Below are positions 1-7,194 of a stretch of 16,011 nucleotides of DNA, piece by piece. Made by a program: the position numbers and the translations under genes. Positions within the stretch are counted from its first letter, which is position 1, and each line of letters opens with the position of its first letter. Origin of the DNA: MFKM01 sp038065115 (GTDB lineage Bacteria > Patescibacteriota > Minisyncoccia > UBA6257 > MFKM01); assembly GCA_038065115.1 (NCBI GenBank), contig JBBTRS010000015.1, positions 1-16,011 on the forward strand, in the 5' to 3' direction. Under the pieces are notes generated by a model, which searched no databases, was not told the DNA's origin, and saw nothing but the letters and a program-made list of their open reading frames with translations.

Positions 1-27
1 CTGAGCTAGGATCAAACTCTCAAAAAA
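1..27 (-). rRNA. rrs: 16S rRNA gene, extreme 5' end (rest lies left of the window)
   Basis: The reverse complement of positions 1-20 reads AGAGTTTGATCCTAGCTCAG, the conserved 5' end of bacterial 16S rRNA (E. coli positions 8-27, the 27F primer site). This places nucleotide 1 of the mature RNA near position 27, with the gene running leftward out of the window. One base differs from the usual primer sequence (CCTAG instead of CMTGG, E. coli position 21). A strong minus-strand promoter sits about 80 bases upstream, which supports the call. Only the first bases are visible, so the lineage cannot be read from it. Confidence 0.93.
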
Positions 28-72
28 AATATACTAGGACAACCAAAAAATTATTTAACTCTTTTTTTATTT

Positions 73-86
73 CATTATCAAAGGGC
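73..86 (-). promoter_or_regulatory. possible boxA-like antitermination site in the rRNA leader
   Basis: The minus strand reads GCCCTTTGATAATG between the rRNA promoter and the 16S start. It resembles the E. coli rrn boxA (GCTCTTTAACAAT) at 10 of 13 positions. The location is right for a Nus-factor site, but the match is imperfect and could be chance. Confidence 0.3.
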
Positions 87-108
87 TGTCGCTGTCTTTA
101 CTTAATCA

Positions 109-136
109 AGTATAGGTTTTTAAAAGAGCTTGTCAA
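109..136 (-). promoter_or_regulatory. sigma70-type promoter of the rRNA operon
   Basis: On the minus strand TTGACA (131-136) is followed after 16 nt by TATACT (109-114). The -35 is perfect and the -10 has one mismatch. Transcription would start near position 102, leaving a leader of about 75 nt before the 16S 5' end. It is one of the two best promoters in the window by consensus match. Confidence 0.85.
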
Positions 137-156
137 GAAAAAAAAACGATGCTAAT

Positions 157-191
157 ATTTGCGAGATGCGAATCTTCGCGGGCGCGCAAAT
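157..191 (+). promoter_or_regulatory. hairpin upstream of rpmE, possible L31 leader structure
   Basis: ATTTGCG (157-163) pairs perfectly with CGCAAAT (185-191), and inside it AGAT (164-167) pairs with ATCT (172-175) around a GCGA tetraloop. The element ends 39 nt before the rpmE start codon. L31 mRNAs in several bacterial groups carry structured autoregulatory leaders, so a similar role is possible. It may equally be a dispersed G/C-rich intergenic palindrome. Confidence 0.3.
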
Positions 192-230
192 TAATAAGTT
201 CGCATTAATTTTTATTTTATAAAAAATACT

Positions 231-473
231 ATGAAAGATATTCATCCACAATATTATCCCGAAGCTAAAACAAAATGCAGCTGCGGAAAAATTTTTACCG
301 TCGGCGCGACCAAAACCGAAATCAACGTTGAAATTTGCAGCGCTTGCCATCCTTTCTATACCGGAGAAAAAAAGTTAATTGACGCGACCGGAAGAGTGGA
401 AAGATTCAAAACCCGAAAAGCCCAAGCCAAGCCAAAAATCAAAAAAGAGCGAAAAGCAAAAAATAAAAAATAA
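231..473 (+). CDS. rpmE: 50S ribosomal protein L31
   Basis: An 80-residue protein of the zinc-binding (C+) type of L31, a protein of the large subunit that bridges to the small subunit head. The zinc ligands are visible as C16, C18, C36 and C39 (CSC near the start, CSACHPFYTG later), and the HPFYTG segment is the family signature. The last 20 or so residues are a Lys/Ala-rich tail typical of rRNA-contacting extensions. The N-terminal MKDIHPQY is the expected L31 start, so the start codon is secure even though no Shine-Dalgarno sequence precedes it. It lies divergent from the 16S rRNA gene, with about 130 nt between the rRNA -10 element and this start. Ribosome-associated neighbours on both sides fit its role. 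Confidence 0.96.
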   Translation: MKDIHPQYYPEAKTKCSCGKIFTVGATKTEINVEICSACHPFYTGEKKLIDATGRVERFKTRKAQAKPKIKKERKAKNKK

Positions 474-475
474 TT

Positions 476-497
476 TACGGATTCGCGCTAATTCGTA
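476..497 (+). other. small hairpin between rpmE and rplY
   Basis: TACGGATT (476-483) pairs with AATTCGTA (490-497), with one G-U pair and a CGCGCT loop, followed by TTT. It is too weak to call a terminator with confidence. It could be an attenuator, a processing site or an intergenic palindrome. Confidence 0.25.
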
Positions 498-525
498 TTT
501 CGTAAAACTATCTATTAATTAATAT

Positions 526-1158
526 ATGGAACTCAAAGTTCAAACTAGAAATGTCTTAGGTAAAAAAGTGGAAAGCCTCCGAGAAGAAGGCCTGATTCCG
601 GCCGAACTTTACGGACACGGAACAAAAAATCAACACTTAACTCTTTCGGCTAAAGAATTCCAAAAGATTTTTAAAGAAGCCGGCGAGAGCACCATCGTCA
701 ATCTAGTAACCGAGGATAAAAAAACCATACCGGTTATGATTCACGATGTAAAAACCGATTCCCTTTCCGAAAAAGTATTAAGCATTGATTTTTATCAAAT
801 AAAACTTACTGAAAAAATTCGCGTTTATATTCCGATTGAATTTGTTGGCGAAGCGCCGGCCGTAAAAACATTTGGCGGTATTTTAATCAAAACCCTTAAA
901 GAAATTGAAGTTGAAGCTCTGCCCCAAGATCTTCCCCATCATCTTCAAGTTGATTTAACCCCTCTTGATGAAATCGGAAAAAATATCGCGGTCAAAGACT
1001 TGAAAATCAGCGACAAAACCAAGATTTTCATCAACCCTGAAACTATAATCACTAGCGTCGTTGAAGCCAAAGTTGAAGAAGAAATAATCGCCGAAACAAC
1101 GCCGGCAGAAGCCGCTCCCGAAGAAACCCCCGCTTCCAAAGAAACTCCGGCAAAATAA
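526..1158 (+). CDS. rplY: 50S ribosomal protein L25 / general stress protein CTC
   Basis: A 210-residue long-form L25 (CTC/TL5 type), the 5S rRNA-binding protein of the large subunit. Residues 1 to about 90 form the L25 5S-binding domain: an N-terminal VQTRNVLGKKVESLREEGLIPA-type stretch (here split by the lineage) and the ELYGHG segment are characteristic. Residues about 95-185 are the beta-rich TL5 C-terminal domain, with the IPIEFVGEAPAVK and LPQDLPHHLQVDL segments. The last 25 or so residues are an acidic, Ala/Pro/Thr-rich disordered tail, common in long CTC proteins. The ATG at 526 has no Shine-Dalgarno sequence but is the only start that fits the domain boundary. It lies 52 nt after rpmE and is probably co-transcribed with it. 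Confidence 0.95.
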   Translation: MELKVQTRNVLGKKVESLREEGLIPAELYGHGTKNQHLTLSAKEFQKIFKEAGESTIVNLVTEDKKTIPVMIHDVKTDSLSEKVLSIDFYQIKLTEKIRVYIPIEFVGEAPAVKTFGGILIKTLKEIEVEALPQDLPHHLQVDLTPLDEIGKNIAVKDLKISDKTKIFINPETIITSVVEAKVEEEIIAETTPAEAAPEETPASKETPAK

Positions 1159-1255
1159 ACTCACTAAAAGCTGTCTCAATTTTTCTTACTCCCTGCTTAT
1201 TTTTGCCAATTAAGCAAATAAATTAAATAAAAAATAGATAGTTCGGTTTTATTCT

Positions 1256-2656
1256 ATGCGCGATGTCCGAAACAAAAAACCAGCGATTCTTAATCTTTTT
1301 TATTACCGTCAATTTCGTTTTCCCGCAACTTTAATCATTAAATCGGTTATCGTTTTAACAGCGATTAATTTTTTCCTTTTTGCTTTCGTTTACGCTCCGG
1401 TTTATAAGTTCCCCTCGCTGATTTTCGCGGCTCAAAACATTCAAGCCGACGAAGAAAGAAAACAGTTGGAAAATCAACTGACGGAACTGGAAAAACAAAT
1501 CACCGATTACGAAAACACCATATCCCAATATCAAAAACAAGGGCAGACCCTTAAAAACGAAATTAAAACACTGGAATCCCGAATCGCCAAGCTTAATCTT
1601 CAAATCAAATCCGTTAATTTAGGCTTAGAAAAACTCAACCAGGAAATTAACGAAACCCAGTCAAAAATCGCTCTATCTGAAAAAAATATCGGCTTTAACA
1701 AAGAAGCCCTGTCTCAAGTGCTCCAGGATCTTTACGAAAATGAAGATAAAAGTTTAATGGAGGTTTTTCTTGCCAATTCCAATCTTTCTGATTTTTTCGG
1801 CGATCTCAATGACTTGATGTTTATTCAGGATAATCTTCGGGCAACCTTGAATAAAATAGTTCAATTAAAAAACGAATTTGTGGACCAGAAAGAACAATTG
1901 GTCATAGAAAAAGCCGATGCCGAAGCGCTCAAGAATCATCAGGCCAGCCAAAAACAAAACATCCAAAAAACCCAAACTCAAAAAAACGAAATCCTAAAAA
2001 TCACCAAAGGGAAAGAATCGGAATATCAAAAATTAGTAGCCGAGACTAAAAAAACGGCCGCGGAAATCAGAACGCAAATTTTCCAATTGCTCGGTGGCGG
2101 AGAACTAAACTTTGAAAAAGCCTATGAATTGGCTAAATTCGCGGAACAAGCCACCGGCGTCAGAGCCGCTCTTATCTTGGCTGTTTTGGACAGAGAATCG
2201 GCTTTGGGTAGCAACGTCGGCCAATGCGTTTACAAAACAGCGATGCACCCCACCCGAGATATTCCCGCATTTTTAAATATCATTAAAGATTTGGGCTTAG
2301 AAAAGAATCTTGAAACCGGCGCGATAAAAGTCTCCTGTCCCAATGCCGACGGAGCTTACGGCGGGGCCATGGGCCCGGCTCAATTTATTCCTTCAACCTG
2401 GGTTCTTTTTAAAGAAAGGGTGGCTAAAGTCACCGGCAACAATCCCCCTAATCCCTGGAATAATACCGATGCTTTTATAGCCACGGCGTTGTATTTGAAA
2501 GACGCCGGAGCGGCGAATAATGAAAAAATTGCCGCGGCTAAATACTATTGCGGTTCAAGATGGAATCGTTATGTCTGCACCAATGTTTACGGAAAAAAAG
2601 TAATTGAACAAGCCAAGCTTTTCCAAGACGACATTGATATTCTTAATGCTTCTTAA
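1256..2656 (+). CDS. membrane-anchored coiled-coil protein with MltB-like lytic transglycosylase domain
   Basis: A 466-residue putative murein hydrolase of the cell envelope. Residues about 25-48 are a hydrophobic signal anchor preceded by basic residues. Residues about 63-270 are heptad-rich coiled coil of the EnvC/PcsB kind, including the QVLQDLYENED...LMEVFLANSNLSDFF stretch typical of those regulators. Residues about 285-445 resemble MltB-type (GH103) lytic transglycosylases: E314 in LDRESALG is the likely catalytic acid, and GAMGPAQFIPSTW (370-382) is the family signature. Cysteines at 324, 361, 432 and 441 could form disulfides outside the cell. EnvC/PcsB coiled coils usually regulate a separate hydrolase or carry a LytM or CHAP domain; here the coil and a transglycosylase are in one chain. 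The enzyme family is well supported, the role in division or remodelling is inferred. Confidence 0.85.
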   Translation: MRDVRNKKPAILNLFYYRQFRFPATLIIKSVIVLTAINFFLFAFVYAPVYKFPSLIFAAQNIQADEERKQLENQLTELEKQITDYENTISQYQKQGQTLKNEIKTLESRIAKLNLQIKSVNLGLEKLNQEINETQSKIALSEKNIGFNKEALSQVLQDLYENEDKSLMEVFLANSNLSDFFGDLNDLMFIQDNLRATLNKIVQLKNEFVDQKEQLVIEKADAEALKNHQASQKQNIQKTQTQKNEILKITKGKESEYQKLVAETKKTAAEIRTQIFQLLGGGELNFEKAYELAKFAEQATGVRAALILAVLDRESALGSNVGQCVYKTAMHPTRDIPAFLNIIKDLGLEKNLETGAIKVSCPNADGAYGGAMGPAQFIPSTWVLFKERVAKVTGNNPPNPWNNTDAFIATALYLKDAGAANNEKIAAAKYYCGSRWNRYVCTNVYGKKVIEQAKLFQDDIDILNAS

Positions 2657-2715
2657 TTCGTGAAGCGTAAATTTTAAAACCCGCGGATTACTTCAAAATC
2701 CATAATTCAAATCCT

Positions 2716-4266
2716 ATGAAAAAAACAGCGCTTTTAGTAATTTTAGACGGCTGGGGAATCGGGGGCCACGATCAAAGCAATCCTATTTATGCCGTTAAGC
2801 CAAAAAACATCCAAGAAATAAAAAGAAGATTCCCCATTGGTTGCCTCCAATCTTCCGGTATCGCCATAGGGCTGCCTTGGGGGGAAGAAGGAAACAGCGA
2901 AGTCGGTCATCTTACCATCGGCGCCGGAAAAATTATTTACCAGCATTTTCCCAGAATTTCGTTGACCATAAAAGACGGCAGTTTTTTCCAAAATCAAATT
3001 TTAAAAAATGCTTTCGTTCACGCCAAAAAAAATAATTCCAGCGTCCATTTTGTCGGCCTTTTGAGCGCCGGCAATGTTCATTCCTCTTTTGAACACATAA
3101 CCGCTCTTTTGGAATTAGCTAAACGGGAAGATTTTGACCGGATTTATTTTCAACTTTTTACCGACGGCCGCGACAGCCCGCCAAAATCCGCGTCCGACCT
3201 TATCCAGAAACTGGAAGAGGCCATCAAAGAAAAAAACCGAGGAGTTTTAGCCAGTCTTTCCGGCCGATTTTACGCCATGGACCGCGCCCTGCATTGGGAC
3301 CGGACCGAAAAAGCCTATAAAACATTAATCGGCGAAGGAAAAATAATGGCCGGTTATCAAGCAATATTAAATGAAGCCTACGACCGAAATCTTAACGATG
3401 CCTTTGTTGAGCCGAGCATTGTCGGTTCGCCCCACGCTATTCAAGATGGCGACGCGGTTGTCTTTTTTGATTTTCGGGAAGAAAGCCCGCGTCAAATCGT
3501 AGCCGCTTTCGCTGAACCCGATTTTCCAAATTTTCCCGTTAAAAAATTTTCCAATCTTTATTTGACCACGATGACCAAATACGATGAAAAATTCAACCTG
3601 CCCATAATTTCCCCGCCGGAGCCAATTAATGAACCTTTGGGCAAAGTTTTAACCGACCATAACAAATTACAAATCAGAATCGCGGAAACCGAAAAATACG
3701 CCCATATAACTTTTTTCTTTAATGGTTATCGCAAAGAACCGTTTCCAAACGAATACCGCGTTCTTGTTCCCTCCCTTAACGTTTCGCGCTACGACCAAGT
3801 TCCGGAAATGATGGCTAAAACCGTCACCGACCGGGTTATTAATTCTATCAACGAAAATATTTATGATTTTATTTTAGTAAATTACGCTAATTCCGATATT
3901 ATCGGCCACACTGGAAACTACGAAGCCGCTTTGAAAACTATTGAAGTTATTGACCAAGAAATCGGCCGTCTTTTAAAGACGGTGCTGGCGCAACCCGATA
4001 CCGTAATGATTATCACCTCCGACCATGGAAATATTGAAAGAATGCTCGACCCCTTAACTGGCTTGATGGAAACAAAGCACGATTCCAACCCCGTGCCGTT
4101 TTATTTAATTGGCAAAGGATACGAACAAATTAAAAGCGAAACTGAAACCCAAAAAGCGGAAACCAGAAATCTCGGCACCCTGGCCGATGTCGCTCCCACA
4201 ATTTTGAATTTATTAGGAATCCCCCAGCCGAAAGAAATGACCGGCAATAATCTTTTGCCGTTTTAA
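2716..4266 (+). CDS. gpmI: 2,3-bisphosphoglycerate-independent phosphoglycerate mutase
   Basis: A 516-residue cytoplasmic glycolytic enzyme that interconverts 3- and 2-phosphoglycerate through a phosphoserine intermediate; the length is normal for GpmI. The alkaline-phosphatase-like metal site is visible: D11 in LVILDGWGIG, catalytic S61 in GNSEVGHLTIGAG, then later SDIIGHTGNYEAA and ITSDHGNIERM with KHDSNPVPF. The substrate-binding insert shows FTDGRDSPP, SLSGRFYAMDRA and FDFREESPRQIV. All metal and substrate motifs look intact. The start at 2716 gives the family N-terminus (KKTALLVILDGWG); no Shine-Dalgarno sequence precedes it. It sits 59 nt after the transglycosylase gene and 62 nt before rseP, with no functional link obvious from context. 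Confidence 0.97.
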   Translation: MKKTALLVILDGWGIGGHDQSNPIYAVKPKNIQEIKRRFPIGCLQSSGIAIGLPWGEEGNSEVGHLTIGAGKIIYQHFPRISLTIKDGSFFQNQILKNAFVHAKKNNSSVHFVGLLSAGNVHSSFEHITALLELAKREDFDRIYFQLFTDGRDSPPKSASDLIQKLEEAIKEKNRGVLASLSGRFYAMDRALHWDRTEKAYKTLIGEGKIMAGYQAILNEAYDRNLNDAFVEPSIVGSPHAIQDGDAVVFFDFREESPRQIVAAFAEPDFPNFPVKKFSNLYLTTMTKYDEKFNLPIISPPEPINEPLGKVLTDHNKLQIRIAETEKYAHITFFFNGYRKEPFPNEYRVLVPSLNVSRYDQVPEMMAKTVTDRVINSINENIYDFILVNYANSDIIGHTGNYEAALKTIEVIDQEIGRLLKTVLAQPDTVMIITSDHGNIERMLDPLTGLMETKHDSNPVPFYLIGKGYEQIKSETETQKAETRNLGTLADVAPTILNLLGIPQPKEMTGNNLLPF

Positions 4267-4328
4267 CGATATAATAAAATCAAATAACAGCGACAAAAAA
4301 ATAATTTTATGATAAATTTTGTATAAAT

Positions 4329-5342
4329 ATGACCATTTTTTTAGCCATAATTTTTATTTCGGTGATTTTGCTTCTTCACGAACTGGGGCATTTTTGGTTA
4401 GCTAAAATTTCCGGCGTCAAAGTGGAAGAATTCGGCTTTGGTTTTCCGCCAAGAATTTGGGCAAAAAAAATCGGCGAAACTGAATACAGCTTTAACTGGC
4501 TACCCTTGGGCGGTTTTAATAAAATTAACGAAGAAAGTTTTAACCGCCAACCAGCCAACCGACGAGCATTGATTTTAGCCGGAGGCATTATTGCTAATGT
4601 TTTCTTGGGATGGCTTTTTTTCAGTTTAGTTTTTATGATCGGCAGCAAGCCGCTGGTAATCGTCAGTGATTTAGCTCCAAATTCACCGGCCGCTTTAGCC
4701 GGAATTCAAAAAAATGACGCGATTATTTCAGTAAATTCTTCAAAAGAAACCTTAGCTACTCCTTTCTCGGGCCAAATGTTTATAGAATTCGTTAATCGCT
4801 ACCGGGGAGAAATTTTAACTTTGAAAATAAGCCGAGCCGGCGAAACAATAAATTTTCAAGCGATGAGCAGGAAAACTCCGCCAGAGGGCGAAGGATCGTT
4901 GGGCATTGCCATTGTTGACGCCGGAATTCCAGCTAAACCATTCGGTCAAAGCTTGATTGAAGCCTTTAAAACCACCGGCCAGGTTATCGGTTTGTCTTTT
5001 TTGGGCATTTATCGGTTAGCGACGCAGGCTTTCACAAAACCGGCCGTTCTTGACGCCTTAACCGGACCAATAGGGGTTGTGGCTTTGGCGGGTCAAATTG
5101 GCAAAATTAGTTTCGCTTATTTTCTCCAGATTATGGCTTTTATTTCTTTGGGTTTCGCGGTGTTTAACGCTCTTCCTTTTCCGGCCCTTGACGGCGGTCA
5201 TCTGCTTTTTATTTTAATTGAAAAAATAAAAGGTTCGCCAATACCGGCTAAAATTAAGGGATTGATTAACGGCATAAGTTTCGGCCTCCTTTTAATTCTA
5301 ATGATTTTCGTGACGATTAAAGACATAAAAGGGTTGCTGTAG
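4329..5342 (+). CDS. rseP: RIP metalloprotease RseP (site-2 protease family)
   Basis: A 337-residue multi-pass membrane zinc protease that cleaves substrates within the membrane, in model bacteria anti-sigma factors and leftover signal peptides. The HExxH motif is H17-E18-L19-G20-H21 in the first transmembrane helix. The third ligand is D288 in FPALDGGHLL of a late helix. Residues about 110-180 form a single PDZ domain (VIVSDLAPNSPAALAGIQKNDAI), so it is the one-PDZ form rather than the two-PDZ form of E. coli. Hydrophobic segments lie near 1-15, 85-104, 262-285 and 313-330. A TATAAAT-like stretch lies directly before the ATG and no Shine-Dalgarno sequence is present. In many genomes rseP is close to proS; here about 3.3 kb of accessory DNA intervenes. 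Confidence 0.94.
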   Translation: MTIFLAIIFISVILLLHELGHFWLAKISGVKVEEFGFGFPPRIWAKKIGETEYSFNWLPLGGFNKINEESFNRQPANRRALILAGGIIANVFLGWLFFSLVFMIGSKPLVIVSDLAPNSPAALAGIQKNDAIISVNSSKETLATPFSGQMFIEFVNRYRGEILTLKISRAGETINFQAMSRKTPPEGEGSLGIAIVDAGIPAKPFGQSLIEAFKTTGQVIGLSFLGIYRLATQAFTKPAVLDALTGPIGVVALAGQIGKISFAYFLQIMAFISLGFAVFNALPFPALDGGHLLFILIEKIKGSPIPAKIKGLINGISFGLLLILMIFVTIKDIKGLL

Positions 5343-5368
5343 AAATTTCTAATTTCCAATCATTGTTT

Positions 5369-5521
5369 ATGAAAGAAAAAATTAAAAAAGTTCTTTTTTT
5401 GTCGGTTATATTATTAATCCTTAGCTATATTGGATTTATTTCTTATGCAAATTTGACTTGCACAAATATTGTAATGCCATGGAGAGTCATAATAAGACAC
5501 TATTGCGATGTAATGCCATAA
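5369..5521 (+). CDS. small membrane protein, 50 residues, function unknown
   Basis: ATG at 5369 opens a 50-codon frame ending in TAA at 5519-5521. Residues 1-7 are MKEKIKK, basic and hydrophilic; residues 8-27 are a strong hydrophobic helix; the remainder has two cysteines (C31, C46) that would lie outside the cytoplasm. The layout is that of a single-pass small membrane protein or a signal peptide with a short secreted tail. No Shine-Dalgarno sequence is visible. It starts 26 nt after rseP and ends 4 nt before the next small membrane protein, which suggests a translationally linked pair. The family is not recognised. Coding status rests on the coherent helix and the tight spacing. Confidence 0.5.
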   Translation: MKEKIKKVLFLSVILLILSYIGFISYANLTCTNIVMPWRVIIRHYCDVMP

Positions 5522-5525
5522 TTAT

Positions 5526-5729
5526 ATGAAAACCTGGCTCAAAGAAAATTGGTTTAAAATCGGATTATTGGCTATCTTTGTTATTTCTATCGCTGGTGCT
5601 TTTTATTGGTATGAATGGCGACCGACACAAATTAGAAAAAGGTGTTATGATATTAGTCTTATTGGGTGGACACAAAACGGAGAAATAAATTATCAAAACT
5701 GCCTTAAAAATAACGGATTGGAAAAATAA
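5526..5729 (+). CDS. small single-pass membrane protein with WLKxxWFK anchor
   Basis: A 67-residue protein. MKTWLKENWFK (1-11) leads into a transmembrane helix at about 11-28, then a basic segment (RPTQIRKRC) and a short tail ending in YQNCLKNNGLEK. Cysteines C40 and C59 could pair outside the membrane. N-terminal W-L-K-x-x-W-F-K anchors and a tail of the CLxxxGL kind are, to my knowledge, common in hypothetical proteins of Patescibacteria, but no function is established. The serine protease encoded at 6032 starts with the same kind of anchor (WLKQDWFKL), so the two may be targeted alike or derive from a shared module. The start is secure because the anchor begins at this ATG. Confidence 0.75.
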   Translation: MKTWLKENWFKIGLLAIFVISIAGAFYWYEWRPTQIRKRCYDISLIGWTQNGEINYQNCLKNNGLEK

Positions 5730-5786
5730 AAATCATAAACTAGCTTAAAGAAAAATAATATAATGCTATAAATTATAGGGAAATTT

Positions 5787-5990
5787 ATGAAAAAGAAGAG
5801 TAAAATATATTTGAAAGCATTAGGAAGGTTTCTTTTGCTTTGGATAGGAATAGGAATAATATTAGATATACTTCGTGCTTTATTAGGATTGTCTAAATTC
5901 AAAGAATTTTCTGGAGCAATTGGTTTTATTATCGGATTTTTATACGCAAGGAAAAAATACATTAAAGAAATAAAGCAAATAGAGAAATAA
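5787..5990 (+). CDS. small two-helix membrane protein, function unknown
   Basis: A 67-residue basic protein. MKKKSKIYLK is followed by a hydrophobic helix (about 11-34), a short polar turn (KFKEFSG), a second hydrophobic helix (about 42-54) and a Lys-rich C-terminus. Positive-inside reasoning puts both ends in the cytoplasm. A perfect TATAAT lies at 5759-5764, 22 nt before the ATG, but no convincing -35 accompanies it. A weak AGGG lies 8-11 nt before the start. The protein is not recognised. It could be a holin-like or immunity-like small membrane protein, but nothing in the sequence decides this. It sits in a row of membrane-targeted genes leading to the protease. Confidence 0.6.
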   Translation: MKKKSKIYLKALGRFLLLWIGIGIILDILRALLGLSKFKEFSGAIGFIIGFLYARKKYIKEIKQIEK

Positions 5991-5999
5991 AATAAATCC

Positions 6000-6047
6000 A
6001 TGAAAGAAAAAATTGAGAAATATAAAGAAAAATGGTTAATTGGTTAA
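6000..6047 (+). other. 15-codon ORF overlapping the protease start
   Basis: ATG at 6000 opens MKEKIEKYKEKWLIG, stopping at 6045-6047 and overlapping the protease start at 6032 in another frame. Its first five residues (MKEKI) and their codons match the start of the 50-residue protein at 5369. It may be a remnant left by recombination, a translational coupler for the protease gene, or chance in A-rich DNA. Confidence 0.2.
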
Positions 6048-7162
6048 AACAAGACTGGTTCAAATTAACTATAGCCGCAGCGGTCATTTTAGTTACTAGT
6101 GCCCTTACTTATAAGCTTATCTTTGATATTACTCCTGTACCACCAATCGATGGCGAGGAAATTACAGAAGAGGCTTTTGCGAAGACAATCTTTTATACGA
6201 AAAATTCGACAAACATTCGCGAATGTCCATCTTTAGATTGTGCCGTGATTAACCAATATGAACCGAACTTCGCCATTGAATTGCCATATAAAAGTGTTGA
6301 TGAGATGCCTGAATGGATAATGACAACGTGGAAAGTGAACGACATAGAAAAAAATGGTTACGTGAGTAAATTAACCTTGTCGCAAACTAGAAATGAGAAT
6401 ACGTCTTCGGTCCAGCAACCCACAAACAGTTATGTCAACAATACTGAATCAATAATCGAATATGGTATTAATTTTCTTGTTGCATTAACCTGTCTTACAC
6501 CTCCTGGCAATGAAGGTATTATCAGTGCCTCGGGTATAGTCATAGGTTTCGGCACTACACTAGACGGCAGAAAAACAACCTACATTTTAACTAACAATCA
6601 CGTTTTAGAAAATTCTTACTCTAATCCAGATCAAAACAGCTATCCCGGTTTAGGAAAATATCCTTGCGTAGTATCTTGGCCGTCAGAAACCGAAGAAGGG
6701 CAACTTGCTAGTTACGCCGCCGAAATATACAACCCTACTTCGATTTCTAAAAGTGTTATGACTAATATAGATTTTGGATTTTTACGGCTAAGAGAAAGAG
6801 TCGAAAAGGATTTAATAACCGTAAGAGAAAATTCTTCTCTGGTTTTAGCAAACGGAATTCGTCCTAGAATATGTGTGAGTGATTATTTTAAACTTGGAAA
6901 AAAATTAATTGTTTTGGGTTTTCCTTCCATCAGTGCTGGCATAACAGCAACCGAAGGAATTATAAGTGCTTTTGATGATGCCTATATAGTTACCTCTGCT
7001 AAAATTGATCAGGGAAATTCTGGTGGTCCTGTTTTTCTGGAGACAAATAGCTGTTTGGTGGGAATGGCTACGTTTGCAAAACTTGGGGTAGTTGAGTCTC
7101 TTTCTAGATTAATTGATATTCCTCTTTTAGAAAAACAATATTTAGGTAATCTTTTCCGGTAA
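6032..7162 (+). CDS. membrane-anchored SH3 plus trypsin-like serine protease
   Basis: A 376-residue protein predicted to be anchored in the membrane with its domains outside. MVNWLKQDWFKL leads into a transmembrane helix (about 12-31). Residues about 52-116 look like a bacterial SH3 domain (YTKNSTNIRECPSLDC ... NGYVSKLTL), often a peptidoglycan- or peptide-binding module. Residues about 145-370 are a trypsin-2/S1C-like protease with a complete triad: H190 in LTNNHVLEN, D247 in TNIDFGFLRL, S330 in DQGNSGGPVF. Unlike DegP/HtrA there is no PDZ domain. Six cysteines (65, 70, 154, 212, 281, 341) may form disulfides. It lies 32 nt before the HEPN-like gene and is probably co-transcribed with it. 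The codon usage is more A/T-rich than in the housekeeping genes. The protease fold is secure, the substrate unknown. Confidence 0.88.
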   Translation: MVNWLKQDWFKLTIAAAVILVTSALTYKLIFDITPVPPIDGEEITEEAFAKTIFYTKNSTNIRECPSLDCAVINQYEPNFAIELPYKSVDEMPEWIMTTWKVNDIEKNGYVSKLTLSQTRNENTSSVQQPTNSYVNNTESIIEYGINFLVALTCLTPPGNEGIISASGIVIGFGTTLDGRKTTYILTNNHVLENSYSNPDQNSYPGLGKYPCVVSWPSETEEGQLASYAAEIYNPTSISKSVMTNIDFGFLRLRERVEKDLITVRENSSLVLANGIRPRICVSDYFKLGKKLIVLGFPSISAGITATEGIISAFDDAYIVTSAKIDQGNSGGPVFLETNSCLVGMATFAKLGVVESLSRLIDIPLLEKQYLGNLFR

Positions 7163-7194
7163 GTTTTTTTCGTGGCGACATCGTCAAAACGCTT

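Noticed and set aside
1203..1250. Promoter TTGCCA before the transglycosylase gene
   Set aside because: No -10 hexamer lies at an acceptable distance; the region is simply A/T-rich.
6032..7162. DegP/HtrA chaperone-protease
   Set aside because: The triad and fold agree, but there is no PDZ domain and an SH3-like domain precedes the protease, so the gene symbol was not assigned.
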